From: an uncultured Collinsella sp.
GTDB taxonomy: Bacteria; Actinomycetota; Coriobacteriia; Coriobacteriales; Coriobacteriaceae
NCBI GenBank assembly: GCA_902491345.1
Contig: CABUHI010000006.1
Location: 42,973 to 106,972 of the forward strand
Direction of reading: 5' to 3'
DNA: 64,000 nucleotides
Shown: piece after piece, positions 50,701 to 59,021 of the stretch
Layout of the letters: each line of letters starts with the position of its first letter
Numbering within the stretch: the stretch's first letter is position 1
The notes under the pieces: model-generated
What the model saw: only the letters and a program-made list of their open reading frames with translations
Told to the model about the DNA's origin: nothing
The model's database searches: none
Program-made: the position numbers and the translations under genes

Positions 50701-51795
50701 ATGGGTCTGATTCAAAAGAAGGACGAGAAGGACGAGATCGACGGCATCCAGATCATCGAGCGCGGCGAAGGCCCCGACGGTGACGAGGACGAGAAGATCG
50801 ACCTGGTCGCCGGTGCGTCTGCCGAGCACATTGCTGCCGGTACGACGGCCGAGGAGGAGGACGCCCGTCTGGAGGCTCAGATTGCCGCGGATGCCGCTGA
50901 CGAGAATCTGATGCCCGAGGCCCAGGATGAGGACGACGATATCCTGGGTTCCGATGAAGACGATCGCGTATCCAAGCACAAGAAGACGATGATTGCCGCC
51001 TTTGTGGTTGCCGTTGTGATCGCTGCGGTGGTCGGCTTCTTTATCGGCAATGGCGGCTTTGGCGGCAAGGGTGTCGGCTCGGCGACCCTGACCGAGGACC
51101 AGCTCGATTCGACCGTGGCAAGCTATAGCTACAACGGCAAGAAGAGTGATATCACCGCGCGCGAGGCCATCGAGAGCCAGTACAGCCTCGATACCGTCAA
51201 GGATAGTGATGGCAACTACACCGCTCCTTCTGCCGACGTCATCCTGTCCTACGTGCGCAACAAGATCCTGCTCGATGCCGCCGAGGACGAGGGCATTACC
51301 GTCTCTTCCAAGGAGATGAAGAAGTACGCCGAGGATTCCATCGGCACCTCCGACTACAAGACCATGGCCACGCAGTACGGCGTGTCCAAGGACCAGGCCA
51401 AGCAGATCGTCCGTCAGTCCGCGACGCTGCAGAAGCTCTACAAGAAGAAGGTCGGCGACAGCTCCGCAAGCATGCCGACCGCCCCGACCGAGCCTGCTGA
51501 CGGCAACGAGGAGACCGCGAGCAAGGACTACGCCGACTACATCATCAACCTTGCCGGTGATGAGTGGGATAGCTCAAAGGGCACCTGGAAGGACGCCGAT
51601 AGCACCTACGCCAAGGCCTTCGCTGACGATGCCTTTACGGCCGATAGCGCTACCTATAAGCAGGCCATGACCGCCTATTACACCGCCTACCAGCAGTATT
51701 CTTCGCAGGCTTCGAGCGCCAGCTCCAAGTGGACCGAGTATGCTAACGGCCTCTATGCCAAGGCCAACATCAGCATCTACGGCCTGTTTGCGTAA
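50701..51795 (+). CDS. SurA-N-like membrane-anchored protein
   Basis: 364 residues. An acidic cytosolic N-terminus (1-98) is followed by one membrane helix (about 99-120, MIAAFVVAVVIAAVVGFFIG) and an external helical domain with the SurA/PrsA N-terminal style (ILSYVRNKILLDAAEDEGI). No PpiC isomerase domain is evident, so it would be a chaperone-like holdase rather than an isomerase. AAGGAG precedes ATG. Start and family are reasonable, function is inferred. Confidence 0.75.
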   Translation: MGLIQKKDEKDEIDGIQIIERGEGPDGDEDEKIDLVAGASAEHIAAGTTAEEEDARLEAQIAADAADENLMPEAQDEDDDILGSDEDDRVSKHKKTMIAAFVVAVVIAAVVGFFIGNGGFGGKGVGSATLTEDQLDSTVASYSYNGKKSDITAREAIESQYSLDTVKDSDGNYTAPSADVILSYVRNKILLDAAEDEGITVSSKEMKKYAEDSIGTSDYKTMATQYGVSKDQAKQIVRQSATLQKLYKKKVGDSSASMPTAPTEPADGNEETASKDYADYIINLAGDEWDSSKGTWKDADSTYAKAFADDAFTADSATYKQAMTAYYTAYQQYSSQASSASSKWTEYANGLYAKANISIYGLFA

Positions 51796-51834
51796 AGAGT
51801 TGCACGGCTCATCGAGCATCTAGCTGATAGAAAA

Positions 51835-51877
51835 CAAATTGCCCGCTAGCACGGAAGTCGTTCTGGCGGGCAATTTG
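51835..51877 (+). terminator. Terminator between convergent genes
   Basis: CAAATTGCCCGC (51835-51846) pairs perfectly with GCGGGCAATTTG (51866-51877) around a 19 nt loop. There is no long T run on either side. Confidence 0.6.
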
Positions 51878-51909
51878 CGTTGAGGGCGTGATTGGCGGCT
51901 TAATTATGG

Positions 51910-52149
51910 CTATTCATCTTTAAGTCCAAAAAGGCTATCGGCTTCATCGTCGGATATATATTCCAGTACATCGCCCGGTTGGCAGTCGAGTGCCCGGCAT
52001 ATCGCGTCAAGAGTTGAAAAGCGCACGGCAGAAACCTTGCCCGTCTTAATGCGTGACATATTGACCTGGGAGATGCCCACGCGTTCCGCAAGCTCTTTGG
52101 ATGAGATCTTGCGTTCGGCGAGCATGCGGTCAAGCCGCAGAATAATCAT
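51910..52149 (-). CDS. XRE-family transcriptional regulator
   Basis: 79 residues, single helix-turn-helix domain: LAERKISSKELAERVGISQV then SRIKTGK and LDAICRALDCQPGDVLEY. GGGGGA lies before ATG. It follows the DUF2975 gene on the same strand by 9 nt; this HTH/DUF2975 pair is a widespread two-gene unit whose role is unknown. Confidence 0.92.
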   Translation of the reverse strand: MIILRLDRMLAERKISSKELAERVGISQVNMSRIKTGKVSAVRFSTLDAICRALDCQPGDVLEYISDDEADSLFGLKDE

Positions 52150-52158
52150 GGATTCCCC

Positions 52159-52797
52159 CTAGAGCAACTCGTCATCTTGTTTTTGCAGGATATACCCGTA
52201 GCGGAAGATGCTGGCAATCAGGCAAATAATCAGGCCTGCAAAGAGCATGGAGGGCTCGAATAGCTGGCCGACGAACGCATCCGTAAAGCTGCCGCCAAAT
52301 CCTGAGAGTATCATTCCTGTGATTACGGCACCAAGAAGCCTCACGGCAACGCCGCCGATAAGGAATAAATGTCCTACTCGACGAAGTGTCTGGTTACATT
52401 CAAGGTCAAAGGGCCTGCCTTCCTTTTCAATGTTGAAGAAAAGCCTGCGCACGCTTATCGCGATGGTAAGCGCGAGACATGTCATCAAGAGGCTCCCTAT
52501 GGCAGTGTGACCATCGTGTGCAACGAGCATAAGTGGGGCCTGCGCATCGGTACCGACGATAGCAAGGCACGGCCCTTCGCCGGCTTGAAGTTCTACGGAT
52601 TGGAGACACGAGCCTTGGGAGAGGTCAGGCAATATAAGTAGAAGGTCAATCGCAATGACTGCGAGGAGTCCCAGAGCGAGCGCGGTGGTAATGCAGATCG
52701 TGGCCCATTTGCAGATGCGAGCGAGCTTCCTCAGTTTGCCTATCGTCTGTTCGCGGCTGATGGTTTCATTCGATATAGATGCGTTTCGATGGACCAT
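52159..52797 (-). CDS. DUF2975 membrane protein
   Basis: 212 residues with about four helices (about 35-60, 95-115, 145-165, 180-200). GGAGGGG stands 2-3 nt before ATG 52797; an ATG at 52836 would place residues inside the operator-like palindrome. It is always found with a small XRE regulator, as here, suggesting the membrane protein modulates the regulator. Confidence 0.85.
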   Translation of the reverse strand: MVHRNASISNETISREQTIGKLRKLARICKWATICITTALALGLLAVIAIDLLLILPDLSQGSCLQSVELQAGEGPCLAIVGTDAQAPLMLVAHDGHTAIGSLLMTCLALTIAISVRRLFFNIEKEGRPFDLECNQTLRRVGHLFLIGGVAVRLLGAVITGMILSGFGGSFTDAFVGQLFEPSMLFAGLIICLIASIFRYGYILQKQDDELL

Positions 52798-52820
52798 AAC
52801 CCCTCCAACCGGCGTTTTGG

Positions 52821-52836
52821 ATGATACTTGTATCAT
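52821..52836. promoter_or_regulatory. Operator-like palindrome before the DUF2975-XRE pair
   Basis: ATGATAC-TT-GTATCAT (52821-52836) is a perfect 7+2+7 palindrome 24 nt upstream of the DUF2975 start, where an autoregulating XRE dimer could bind. Confidence 0.5.
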
Positions 52837-53497
52837 ATCAGAATTAACGACAAACGATAAATAATTACGGAACTGAGTAAGTAATGATTGAAAAAGATTA
52901 ACGTGACCTATTAGCCATTTTGGATGCCGGAGTTTGGCGCGCGGGGGATGAGGGCAAATGCCAAAACTTCCCGTGATCGCACAAGTGCTTCATCGGGCTT
53001 CTCTAATTCATCTGGGAAAACAACTGCAAACGATTGCAAGTAACCGGTGAACGGTCGAAAACTACCGTTCACCGATAATCTCAAAACTGGTTCTAACTGG
53101 TATTAAGTCAAAAAGACCAATTCACAAATCTTCACAATGACCTGCAATTTTTCTTTACGCTATTTTTAGCCGCCCTGCGTTGTTTAGACACAGGAAAAGT
53201 TCCGATCTTTTGCCAAAGCATTTCGAAACGGTTTCAAAACCGCAGGTAGAAGTATTAACGAGCGGTAAACGGTCGATTTATCACCGTGAGCGGTGCAAAA
53301 ACGTTTTACTGTATGAATCAACGAAAGCAACCTCTTCTGTGGTGATATAGTGACAACAACACGTCACGTGGTTACTACCAGTTGAGAAACCACTGGTCTT
53401 CAAAGAACGCTTTCTAAGAAGCTTTAAGGGCGATTGCCCGCTGGCTTCCGAAAATCATCGGACTCAGATCGTACACACCTTCGGAAGGGAAATTTGA
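52837..53497 (+). promoter_or_regulatory. Operator-rich regulatory region of the amino-sugar PTS operon
   Basis: 660 nt without a gene, AT-rich. It contains a near-palindrome TGCAAACGATTGCA (53025-53038); a perfect inverted repeat CGGTGAACGGT/ACCGTTCACCG (53045-53055 and 53064-53074); GAAACGGTTTC (53225-53235); CGGTAAACGGTCGA (53263-53276, direct repeat of 53045-53058 with one change); AAAACGTTTT (53298-53307); and TGGTTACTACCA (53369-53380). Several resemble LacI-family operators. A TATAGT-like -10 lies near 53345. The EIIA ribosome site is GGAAGGG. Confidence 0.6.
53369..53380. promoter_or_regulatory. GntR/HutC operator candidate, PTS operon
   Basis: TGGTTACTACCA, a TGGT-N4-ACCA palindrome resembling NagR/DasR-type sites (TGGTCTAGACCA), lies just downstream of the probable -10 region of the PTS operon. 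It is identical to 57662-57673. Confidence 0.55.
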
Positions 53498-53941
53498 ATG
53501 GTTGGCTTTATTCTTACCGGTCATGGACAGTTCGCACCCGGCCTCGCAAGCGCTATCGCTATGGTTGCCGGCGACCAGCCCGCTTTTACCGTCGTTCCTT
53601 TTGAGGGCGAGCAGGCTGCTTCCTACGGTGAGGATCTCCGCGCCGCTATTACCGCCATGCGCGAGGAGTGCGATGGCGTGCTCGTCTTTACCGACCTGCT
53701 CGGTGGCACTCCTTTCAATCAGTCGATGATGATTGCCCAGGATGTCGACAACGTCGAGGTTCTGACTGGCACTAACCTCCCCATGGTTATTGAGCTTCTG
53801 TTCCTTCGCGGTAACGCCACGCTCGCCGAGCTTGGCGAGCAGGCCGTGACCGTTGGTCAGACGGGCGTCACCGCCCAGACGGTCGCATCCGTTGCCGGCT
53901 CCGAGGAAGAGGATATCTTCGGCGACGAGGACGGCATCTAA
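53498..53941 (+). CDS. agaF: PTS EIIA, mannose/fructose/sorbose family
   Basis: 147 residues, cytosolic phosphocarrier. The phospho-histidine is H9 in ILTGHGQFAPG, and FTDLLGGTPFN is the conserved mid motif. The C-terminal 20 residues are acidic. It opens the amino-sugar PTS operon and overlaps the next gene by TAATG. The gene symbol is by analogy with aga operons. Confidence 0.9.
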   Translation: MVGFILTGHGQFAPGLASAIAMVAGDQPAFTVVPFEGEQAASYGEDLRAAITAMREECDGVLVFTDLLGGTPFNQSMMIAQDVDNVEVLTGTNLPMVIELLFLRGNATLAELGEQAVTVGQTGVTAQTVASVAGSEEEDIFGDEDGI

Positions 53942-54222
53942 TGGCCGATTTCGGAGCCAACGTCCTGAGCTCCTCGGTCGCCCTTTTAGGCCTGCTCGCC
54001 ATCATGGGCTTGATTTACACCATCTGGTCGCAAATCAACATGAAGAAGAAGCAAAAGTACTTCAAGGAGCTGCACACCGAGCTCAAGCCGGGTCAGGAGG
54101 TTCTTTTCGCCGGCGGTATCTACGGAACCGTCAAAGGCATCGAAGGCGAGAAGGTCCAGATCAAAGTCCGATCCGGAGCCGTCGTAGATGTTTCGCGTTA
54201 CGCGATTCAGGAGATCAAGTAA
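53941..54222 (+). CDS. YajC-like membrane protein inside the PTS operon
   Basis: 93 residues: one N-terminal helix (about 9-29), a KKKQKYFKELHTELKPGQEV stretch and a small beta domain with GGIYGTVKGIEGEKVQIKV. This matches YajC, normally a SecDF accessory. Here it lies between EIIA and EIIB and is translationally coupled to EIIA, so a role in membrane insertion or assembly of the EIIC/EIID complex is plausible but unproven. Confidence 0.85.
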   Translation: MADFGANVLSSSVALLGLLAIMGLIYTIWSQINMKKKQKYFKELHTELKPGQEVLFAGGIYGTVKGIEGEKVQIKVRSGAVVDVSRYAIQEIK

Positions 54223-54258
54223 CTGTCGTCAGCAAATAACGAAAGGAAGCTGATCAAC

Positions 54259-54741
54259 ATGGCAGAACCCAACATTCTTCTTACCCGCATCGATAACCGA
54301 CTGGTTCATGGTCAGGTTGCCACCCAGTGGAACTCCACCCTGGGCTCCAACCTCATCCTCGTCGCCAACGACGACGTGGCGACCAACACCATGCGCCAGA
54401 ACCTCATGAAGATGGCCGCTCCCGCCGGCGTCGCTACGCGTTTCTTCTCCCTGCAGAAGACCATCGACGTCATTGGCAAGGCGAGCCCGCGCCAGAAGAT
54501 CTTCATCGTGGCCGAAACACCGGAAGACGTGCTTACGCTCGTCAAGGGCGGTGTGCCTATAAAGAAGGTAAACATCGGCAACATGCACATGTCGGAAGGA
54601 AAGCGCCAAGTCGCCACCTCCGTCGCAGTTAACGACGAGGATGTCGCTGCGTTTAAAGAGCTGCAGGAATTGGGGGTGGAGTTGGAGATCAGGCGCGTTC
54701 CGAGCACGCCTGTTGAGGACACGAGCAAGCTCTTCTCGTAA
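54259..54741 (+). CDS. agaV: PTS EIIB, mannose/sorbose family
   Basis: 160 residues. The phospho-histidine H17 is in TRIDNRLVHGQVATQW. It receives phosphate from the EIIA protein. GGAAGC precedes ATG. Specificity among hexosamines, mannose and sorbose cannot be read from sequence alone; the operon context suggests an amino sugar. Confidence 0.92.
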   Translation: MAEPNILLTRIDNRLVHGQVATQWNSTLGSNLILVANDDVATNTMRQNLMKMAAPAGVATRFFSLQKTIDVIGKASPRQKIFIVAETPEDVLTLVKGGVPIKKVNIGNMHMSEGKRQVATSVAVNDEDVAAFKELQELGVELEIRRVPSTPVEDTSKLFS

Positions 54742-54831
54742 TCCTCATGATCCACGTTGTCAGGAATGAAAACCTGACATTCTGTACGTGAAATCCAAAG
54801 TGCGTACATACATTTTGAAAGGAGGAGCAAG

Positions 54832-55632
54832 ATGGAATACTCGATCATCCAGGTCGCTCTGGTCTTCATCGTCACGTTCGTCGCGGCAATCGACCAGTTC
54901 AACTTCCTCGAGTCTCTCTATCAGCCCATCGTCACCGGCGCCGTCATCGGTCTTATCCTTGGCGACCTCAACACCGGTCTTCTCGTGGGTGGTACTTATC
55001 AGCTCATGACGATCGGCAACATGCCGATCGGAGGCGCTCAGCCGCCTAACGCCGTCATCGGCGGCATCATGGCAGCCATTCTCGCTATCGCTACGGGCCT
55101 CGAGCCCAACGCGGCAGTCGGCCTTGCCATTCCGTTCGCTCTGCTTGGTCAGCTCGGCGTTACCCTGGTCTTCACGCTTATGTCGCCGCTCATGTCCTCC
55201 GCGGACAACATGGCTCACAACGCTGACACCAAGGGTATCGAGCGTCTGAACTACTTCGCCATGGCTCTGCTCGGCCTGATCTTCGCTGTCGTCGTCACCC
55301 TGTTCTTCATCGCTGGCGCTACCATCGGTCAGACCATCGCTTCCGCCATCCCGACTTGGCTGCAGACCGGTCTCTCCGCTGCAGGCGGCATGATGCGCTT
55401 CGTCGGCTTCGCCGTCCTGCTCAAGGTTATGATGAACCGCGATATGTGGGGCTTCTTCCTCATGGGCTTTGGCCTCGCGCTCATCACCGTTGCCAACGAT
55501 TCTCTGGCAACCCCTGCTCTGCTCATCCTCGCTCTCATCGGCTTCGGCATCGCTTTCTGGGACTTCCAGCAGCAGACCGAGCTGAAGGGTGCAGCTGTTT
55601 CTGACGGAGGTGACTTCGAAGATGGCATCTAA
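54832..55632 (+). CDS. agaW: PTS EIIC, mannose/sorbose family
   Basis: 266 residues, membrane channel subunit. VTFVAAIDQFNFLESLYQPI and GGTYQLMTIGNMPIGGAQPP are family signatures. GGAGGAG precedes ATG. The C-terminus overlaps the EIID start by 11 nt. Confidence 0.93.
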   Translation: MEYSIIQVALVFIVTFVAAIDQFNFLESLYQPIVTGAVIGLILGDLNTGLLVGGTYQLMTIGNMPIGGAQPPNAVIGGIMAAILAIATGLEPNAAVGLAIPFALLGQLGVTLVFTLMSPLMSSADNMAHNADTKGIERLNYFAMALLGLIFAVVVTLFFIAGATIGQTIASAIPTWLQTGLSAAGGMMRFVGFAVLLKVMMNRDMWGFFLMGFGLALITVANDSLATPALLILALIGFGIAFWDFQQQTELKGAAVSDGGDFEDGI

Positions 55633-56704
55633 TGAGTATGTGATCCCGGAGCACTACGAGGATCTCACTCCTGCTCCGCAGCTCGACCAGAAGACCCTCA
55701 ACAAGATGGCTTGGCGCTCCTGCTTCCTGCAGGCCTCGTTCAACTACGAGCGTATGCAGGCCGCTGGCTGGCTCTACTCCATCATCCCCGGTCTGGAGAA
55801 GATCCACACCAACAAGAACGACCTCGCGGCTTCCATGAGCCACAACCTGGAGTTCTTCAACACCCACCCGTTCCTCGTCACCTTTGTTATGGGCATCGTG
55901 CTTTCGCTCGAGCAGAACAAGGTTGACATCCCCACGATCCGCGCCGTCCGCGTCGCCGCAATGGGCCCGCTCGGTGGTATCGGTGACGCCCTGTTCTGGC
56001 TGACGCTCGTGCCTATCACGGCCGGCATTACCTCCAACATGGCCATCAACGGCAACGCCGCTGCACCGATCATCTTCCTGGTGATCTTCAACGTCGTCCA
56101 GTTCGCTCTCCGCTTCTGGCTCATGAACTGGTCCTACAAGCTTGGCACCAGCGCTATTGACGCTCTGACTGCCAACATGCAGGCCTTCACGCGTGCCGCT
56201 TCCATCATGGGCGTCTTCGTCGTCGGTTGCCTGGTCGTCACCATGGGTGGCACCCAGATCAACCTCCAGATCCCCAACGGCACCACCCGTGGCCTCTCCG
56301 CTACTACCGTGATCGTCTCCGAGAAGGAGGCCGAGAACTTCACCGGTATGGAGGGCATCGATACCGAGACCGCTGAGGCCGGTACCATCGCCATGACCGA
56401 TGAGGACGGCAACGCCCTCACCGCTTCCGATGCCGACGGCAACGCTGTCGAGTGCGGCGTCACCGATCTGGGCAACGGCATGGAGTCTGTTACCTACGGC
56501 ACCGTTACCGAGGATCCGGTCAACTTCTCTGTTGCCGACACCCTCAACACCATCGTCCCGAAGCTCGTCCCGCTTATGCTTACGCTGCTGCTTTACTACA
56601 TGTTCGCTAAGCACAGCTGGACCCCGACCAAGGGCATTCTCCTGCTCTTCGTCCTTGGCATCCTGGGCGCTGGCCCGCTTGGTCTCTGGCCGAGCATCTG
56701 GTAA
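55622..56704 (+). CDS. agaE: PTS EIID, mannose/sorbose family, with extra domain
   Basis: 360 residues against the usual 265-305. MAWRSCFLQASFNYERMQ and MGPLGGIGDALFWLTLVP are typical. An insert at about residues 225-300, rich in Glu, Asp, Thr and Gly (SEKEAENFTGMEGIDTETAE), separates helices in the C-terminal half; by homology this loop is short. GGAGGTGA lies 8 nt before ATG 55622. Confidence 0.9.
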   Translation: MASNEYVIPEHYEDLTPAPQLDQKTLNKMAWRSCFLQASFNYERMQAAGWLYSIIPGLEKIHTNKNDLAASMSHNLEFFNTHPFLVTFVMGIVLSLEQNKVDIPTIRAVRVAAMGPLGGIGDALFWLTLVPITAGITSNMAINGNAAAPIIFLVIFNVVQFALRFWLMNWSYKLGTSAIDALTANMQAFTRAASIMGVFVVGCLVVTMGGTQINLQIPNGTTRGLSATTVIVSEKEAENFTGMEGIDTETAEAGTIAMTDEDGNALTASDADGNAVECGVTDLGNGMESVTYGTVTEDPVNFSVADTLNTIVPKLVPLMLTLLLYYMFAKHSWTPTKGILLLFVLGILGAGPLGLWPSIW

Positions 56705-56770
56705 GGCTCTAGCTTGAGGGGTGTGTCCCTACGCGGCTCACACCCCGACCCCTTAAGCCATGTGTATGTT

Positions 56771-56805
56771 AAAAGCCGCGTGCTCGAAAGAGCGCGCGGC
56801 TTTTG
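56771..56805 (+). terminator. Terminator after the PTS operon
   Basis: AAAAGCCGCGTGCTC (56771-56785) pairs with GAGCGCGCGGCTTTT (56790-56804) around GAAA, then GTTTTC. Confidence 0.9.
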
Positions 56806-56889
56806 TTTTCTTGATGATTCGGGTGTGGCAGACAGATAATGCTAAACACCCTAGGTAGTTAGCCGAATTCGAGCAAAAGGGAGGATAGG

Positions 56890-57621
56890 ATGGCGATCGG
56901 AGCGCGTAAGCAACCGCTGTACGATCAGCTGGTCGATATTCTGACCGAAAAGATCGACCATGAATATCGCGCCGGTGACATGATTCCTTCCGAGCGCGAA
57001 CTTTCGGAGCGCTATGGTCTCTCGCGCACTACGGTACGCCTGGCTCTGCAGGAACTAGAGCGTTTAGGACTGGTGGTTCGGCAGCACGGTCGCGGTACCT
57101 TTGTGACCGACCGTTCGGCAAAGGCAACCAATCTTATGCAGTCCTACAGCTTTACCGAGCAGATGCGCGCGATGGGTCGCGACCCCGAGACCACGATTCT
57201 CGAGTTTTGCGAGATGGAGGCCGATAAGAATCTGGCCGAGCATATGGGATTGCGTATCGGTGATCGCATTTTTAAGCTTAAGCGCCTTCGTTCTGCCGAC
57301 AATATGCCCATGATGGTCGAACGCAGCTATCTACCAGTTCGTCAATTTCTGTCCCTAAAGCGACCGCTGCTGGAGCGTAAGCCGCTTTACGATGTGATTG
57401 AGCAAGACTTTCAGCAAAAGATACGCGTGGCCGAAGAGGAGTTCTATGCGAGCATAGCCCGTCCCACCGACGCCCACCTTTTGGGAATTGTCGAGGGCTC
57501 GCCTGTGCTCGATTTGGTCAGGACTACGTATAACGAGTCAAACGAGGTTGTGGAGTATACACTCTCGGTTGCTCGTGCCGATCAGTTTAAATACAAGGTT
57601 TACCACCAGCGTAGCGACTAG
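56890..57621 (+). CDS. agaR: GntR/HutC-family regulator of the amino-sugar locus
   Basis: 243 residues: winged helix (about 1-75; SERELSERYGLSRTTVRLAL and RQHGRGTFV) and UTRA domain (about 95-240). It is placed between the PTS operon and agaS, with matching TGGTTACTACCA sites in front of both, so it is the likely repressor, released by a sugar phosphate. GGGAGG precedes ATG. The symbol is only functional analogy. Confidence 0.88.
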   Translation: MAIGARKQPLYDQLVDILTEKIDHEYRAGDMIPSERELSERYGLSRTTVRLALQELERLGLVVRQHGRGTFVTDRSAKATNLMQSYSFTEQMRAMGRDPETTILEFCEMEADKNLAEHMGLRIGDRIFKLKRLRSADNMPMMVERSYLPVRQFLSLKRPLLERKPLYDVIEQDFQQKIRVAEEEFYASIARPTDAHLLGIVEGSPVLDLVRTTYNESNEVVEYTLSVARADQFKYKVYHQRSD

Positions 57622-57661
57622 TGTTCGCATCGTATCCATATGATGATTCTTTGCATTTAAC

Positions 57662-57696
57662 TGGTTACTACCAGATAACCAACTGAAGTGTATAAT
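57662..57696 (+). promoter_or_regulatory. agaS promoter with GntR operator
   Basis: TATAAT (57691-57696) is preceded by TGGTTACTACCA (57662-57673), identical to the site before the PTS operon; a flanking ATAACCAACTG adds a half site. The operator covers the -35 position, so binding should block transcription. Confidence 0.65.
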
Positions 57697-57735
57697 TGCA
57701 CGTCAGAGGATTACTTCTAGAGAGAGGTATTAGAA

Positions 57736-58902
57736 ATGTTCGAGAAGAGTGTCGAGGAGCTCACCGAGCTCGGCGCCCAGATCACCACGGCCGAGATTGC
57801 TCAGCAGCCCGAGCTTTGGCGTGATACGCTCAACATCTATCGCGAGAACAAGGAGGCCATCGAGGCCTTCCTGGCCGAGGCTCGCGCTATGGGCGAGGGC
57901 CGTCTGTCCGTTGTCTTCACCGGTGCCGGTACGTCCGACTACGTTGGCGATACCTGTGCCCCGTACCTGCGTCACGCTGGCAACACTGATCTCTACGACT
58001 TTAAGCCCATCGCCACGACCGACATCGTGAGCGCCCCGCGTGACTTCCTGCGCGCCGAGGATCCCACGCTCGTGGTTTCCTTTGCCCGCTCTGGCAACAG
58101 CCCCGAGAGCCTTGCCGCCGTTGCCGTTGCCAAGGAGCTCGTCCACAACGTCAAGTTCCTCAACATCACCTGCGCTCCCGAGGGCAAGCTCGCCGTCGAG
58201 TCTGCCGATGATCCCAATGCGCTGACGCTGCTCATTCCGCGCGCCAACGACAAGGGCTTCGCTATGACCGGTTCTTATTCCTGCATGACCCTGCTCTCCA
58301 CCCTTATTTTCGACACTGCCTCTGACGAGCAGAAGGCCGAGTGGGTCGAGACCATCGCCAAGATGGGCGAGGAGGTCATCTCCCGTGAGCCCGAGATCGC
58401 CGATTACCTGGCTGGCGACTTCAATCGCGTGACCTACTTGGGTTCTGGCTCCTTCGGTGGCCTTGCCCAGGAGAGCCAGCTCAAGATCCTCGAGCTCGCT
58501 CACGGTCTGGTCGCTACTTCCTACGACACCTCCATGGGCTATCGTCACGGACCTAAGTCCTTCGTCGACGATAAGACGCTCGTCTTCGTGTTCGTCAACA
58601 ACGACGCCTACACCCGTCAGTACGACATCGACATCCTCAACGAGATCGGTGGCGACGAGATCGCTCAGCACACCATCGCCGTTCAGCAGGAAGGTGCCAC
58701 CGTCTATGAGGGTGAGTCCTTCACCTTTAAGGGCTACGAGGCACTTCCCGAGGGCTACCTTGCTCTGCCGTTCGTGATGTTTGCCCAGGCTATCAGCCTG
58801 CTCAACTCCGTGCGCGTGGGCAACACGCCCGATACGCCGAGCCCCACCGGCACGGTCAACCGCGTGGTTAAGGGCGTGACGATTCACCCCTTCACCGCTT
58901 AA
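57736..58902 (+). CDS. agaS: SIS-domain sugar isomerase/deaminase, AgaS type
   Basis: 388 residues, two SIS domains. FTGAGTSDYVGD and FARSGNSPESLAAV bind the sugar phosphate; LGSGSFGGLAQESQLKILEL and the catalytic MGYRHGPKSFV follow. AgaS converts galactosamine-6-P to tagatose-6-P plus ammonia. A GlmS-like role is excluded as there is no glutaminase domain. GAGAGAGG precedes ATG, and a terminator follows. Confidence 0.9.
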   Translation: MFEKSVEELTELGAQITTAEIAQQPELWRDTLNIYRENKEAIEAFLAEARAMGEGRLSVVFTGAGTSDYVGDTCAPYLRHAGNTDLYDFKPIATTDIVSAPRDFLRAEDPTLVVSFARSGNSPESLAAVAVAKELVHNVKFLNITCAPEGKLAVESADDPNALTLLIPRANDKGFAMTGSYSCMTLLSTLIFDTASDEQKAEWVETIAKMGEEVISREPEIADYLAGDFNRVTYLGSGSFGGLAQESQLKILELAHGLVATSYDTSMGYRHGPKSFVDDKTLVFVFVNNDAYTRQYDIDILNEIGGDEIAQHTIAVQQEGATVYEGESFTFKGYEALPEGYLALPFVMFAQAISLLNSVRVGNTPDTPSPTGTVNRVVKGVTIHPFTA

Positions 58903-58920
58903 TCGCGTCCCCCTGTAAGG

Positions 58921-58957
58921 GCGCCCGTCCGCTCATAACGGCGGGCGGGCGCTTTTT
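58921..58957 (+). terminator. Terminator after agaS
   Basis: GCGCCCGTCCGC (58921-58932) pairs with GCGGGCGGGCGC (58941-58952; one T-G) then TTTTTG. Confidence 0.9.
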
Positions 58958-59021
58958 GTTTTTACATGGACCGGGTATAAGTATCACCACGGTCAACTGC
59001 TTCAAGAAGCAAGGAGTGCAT

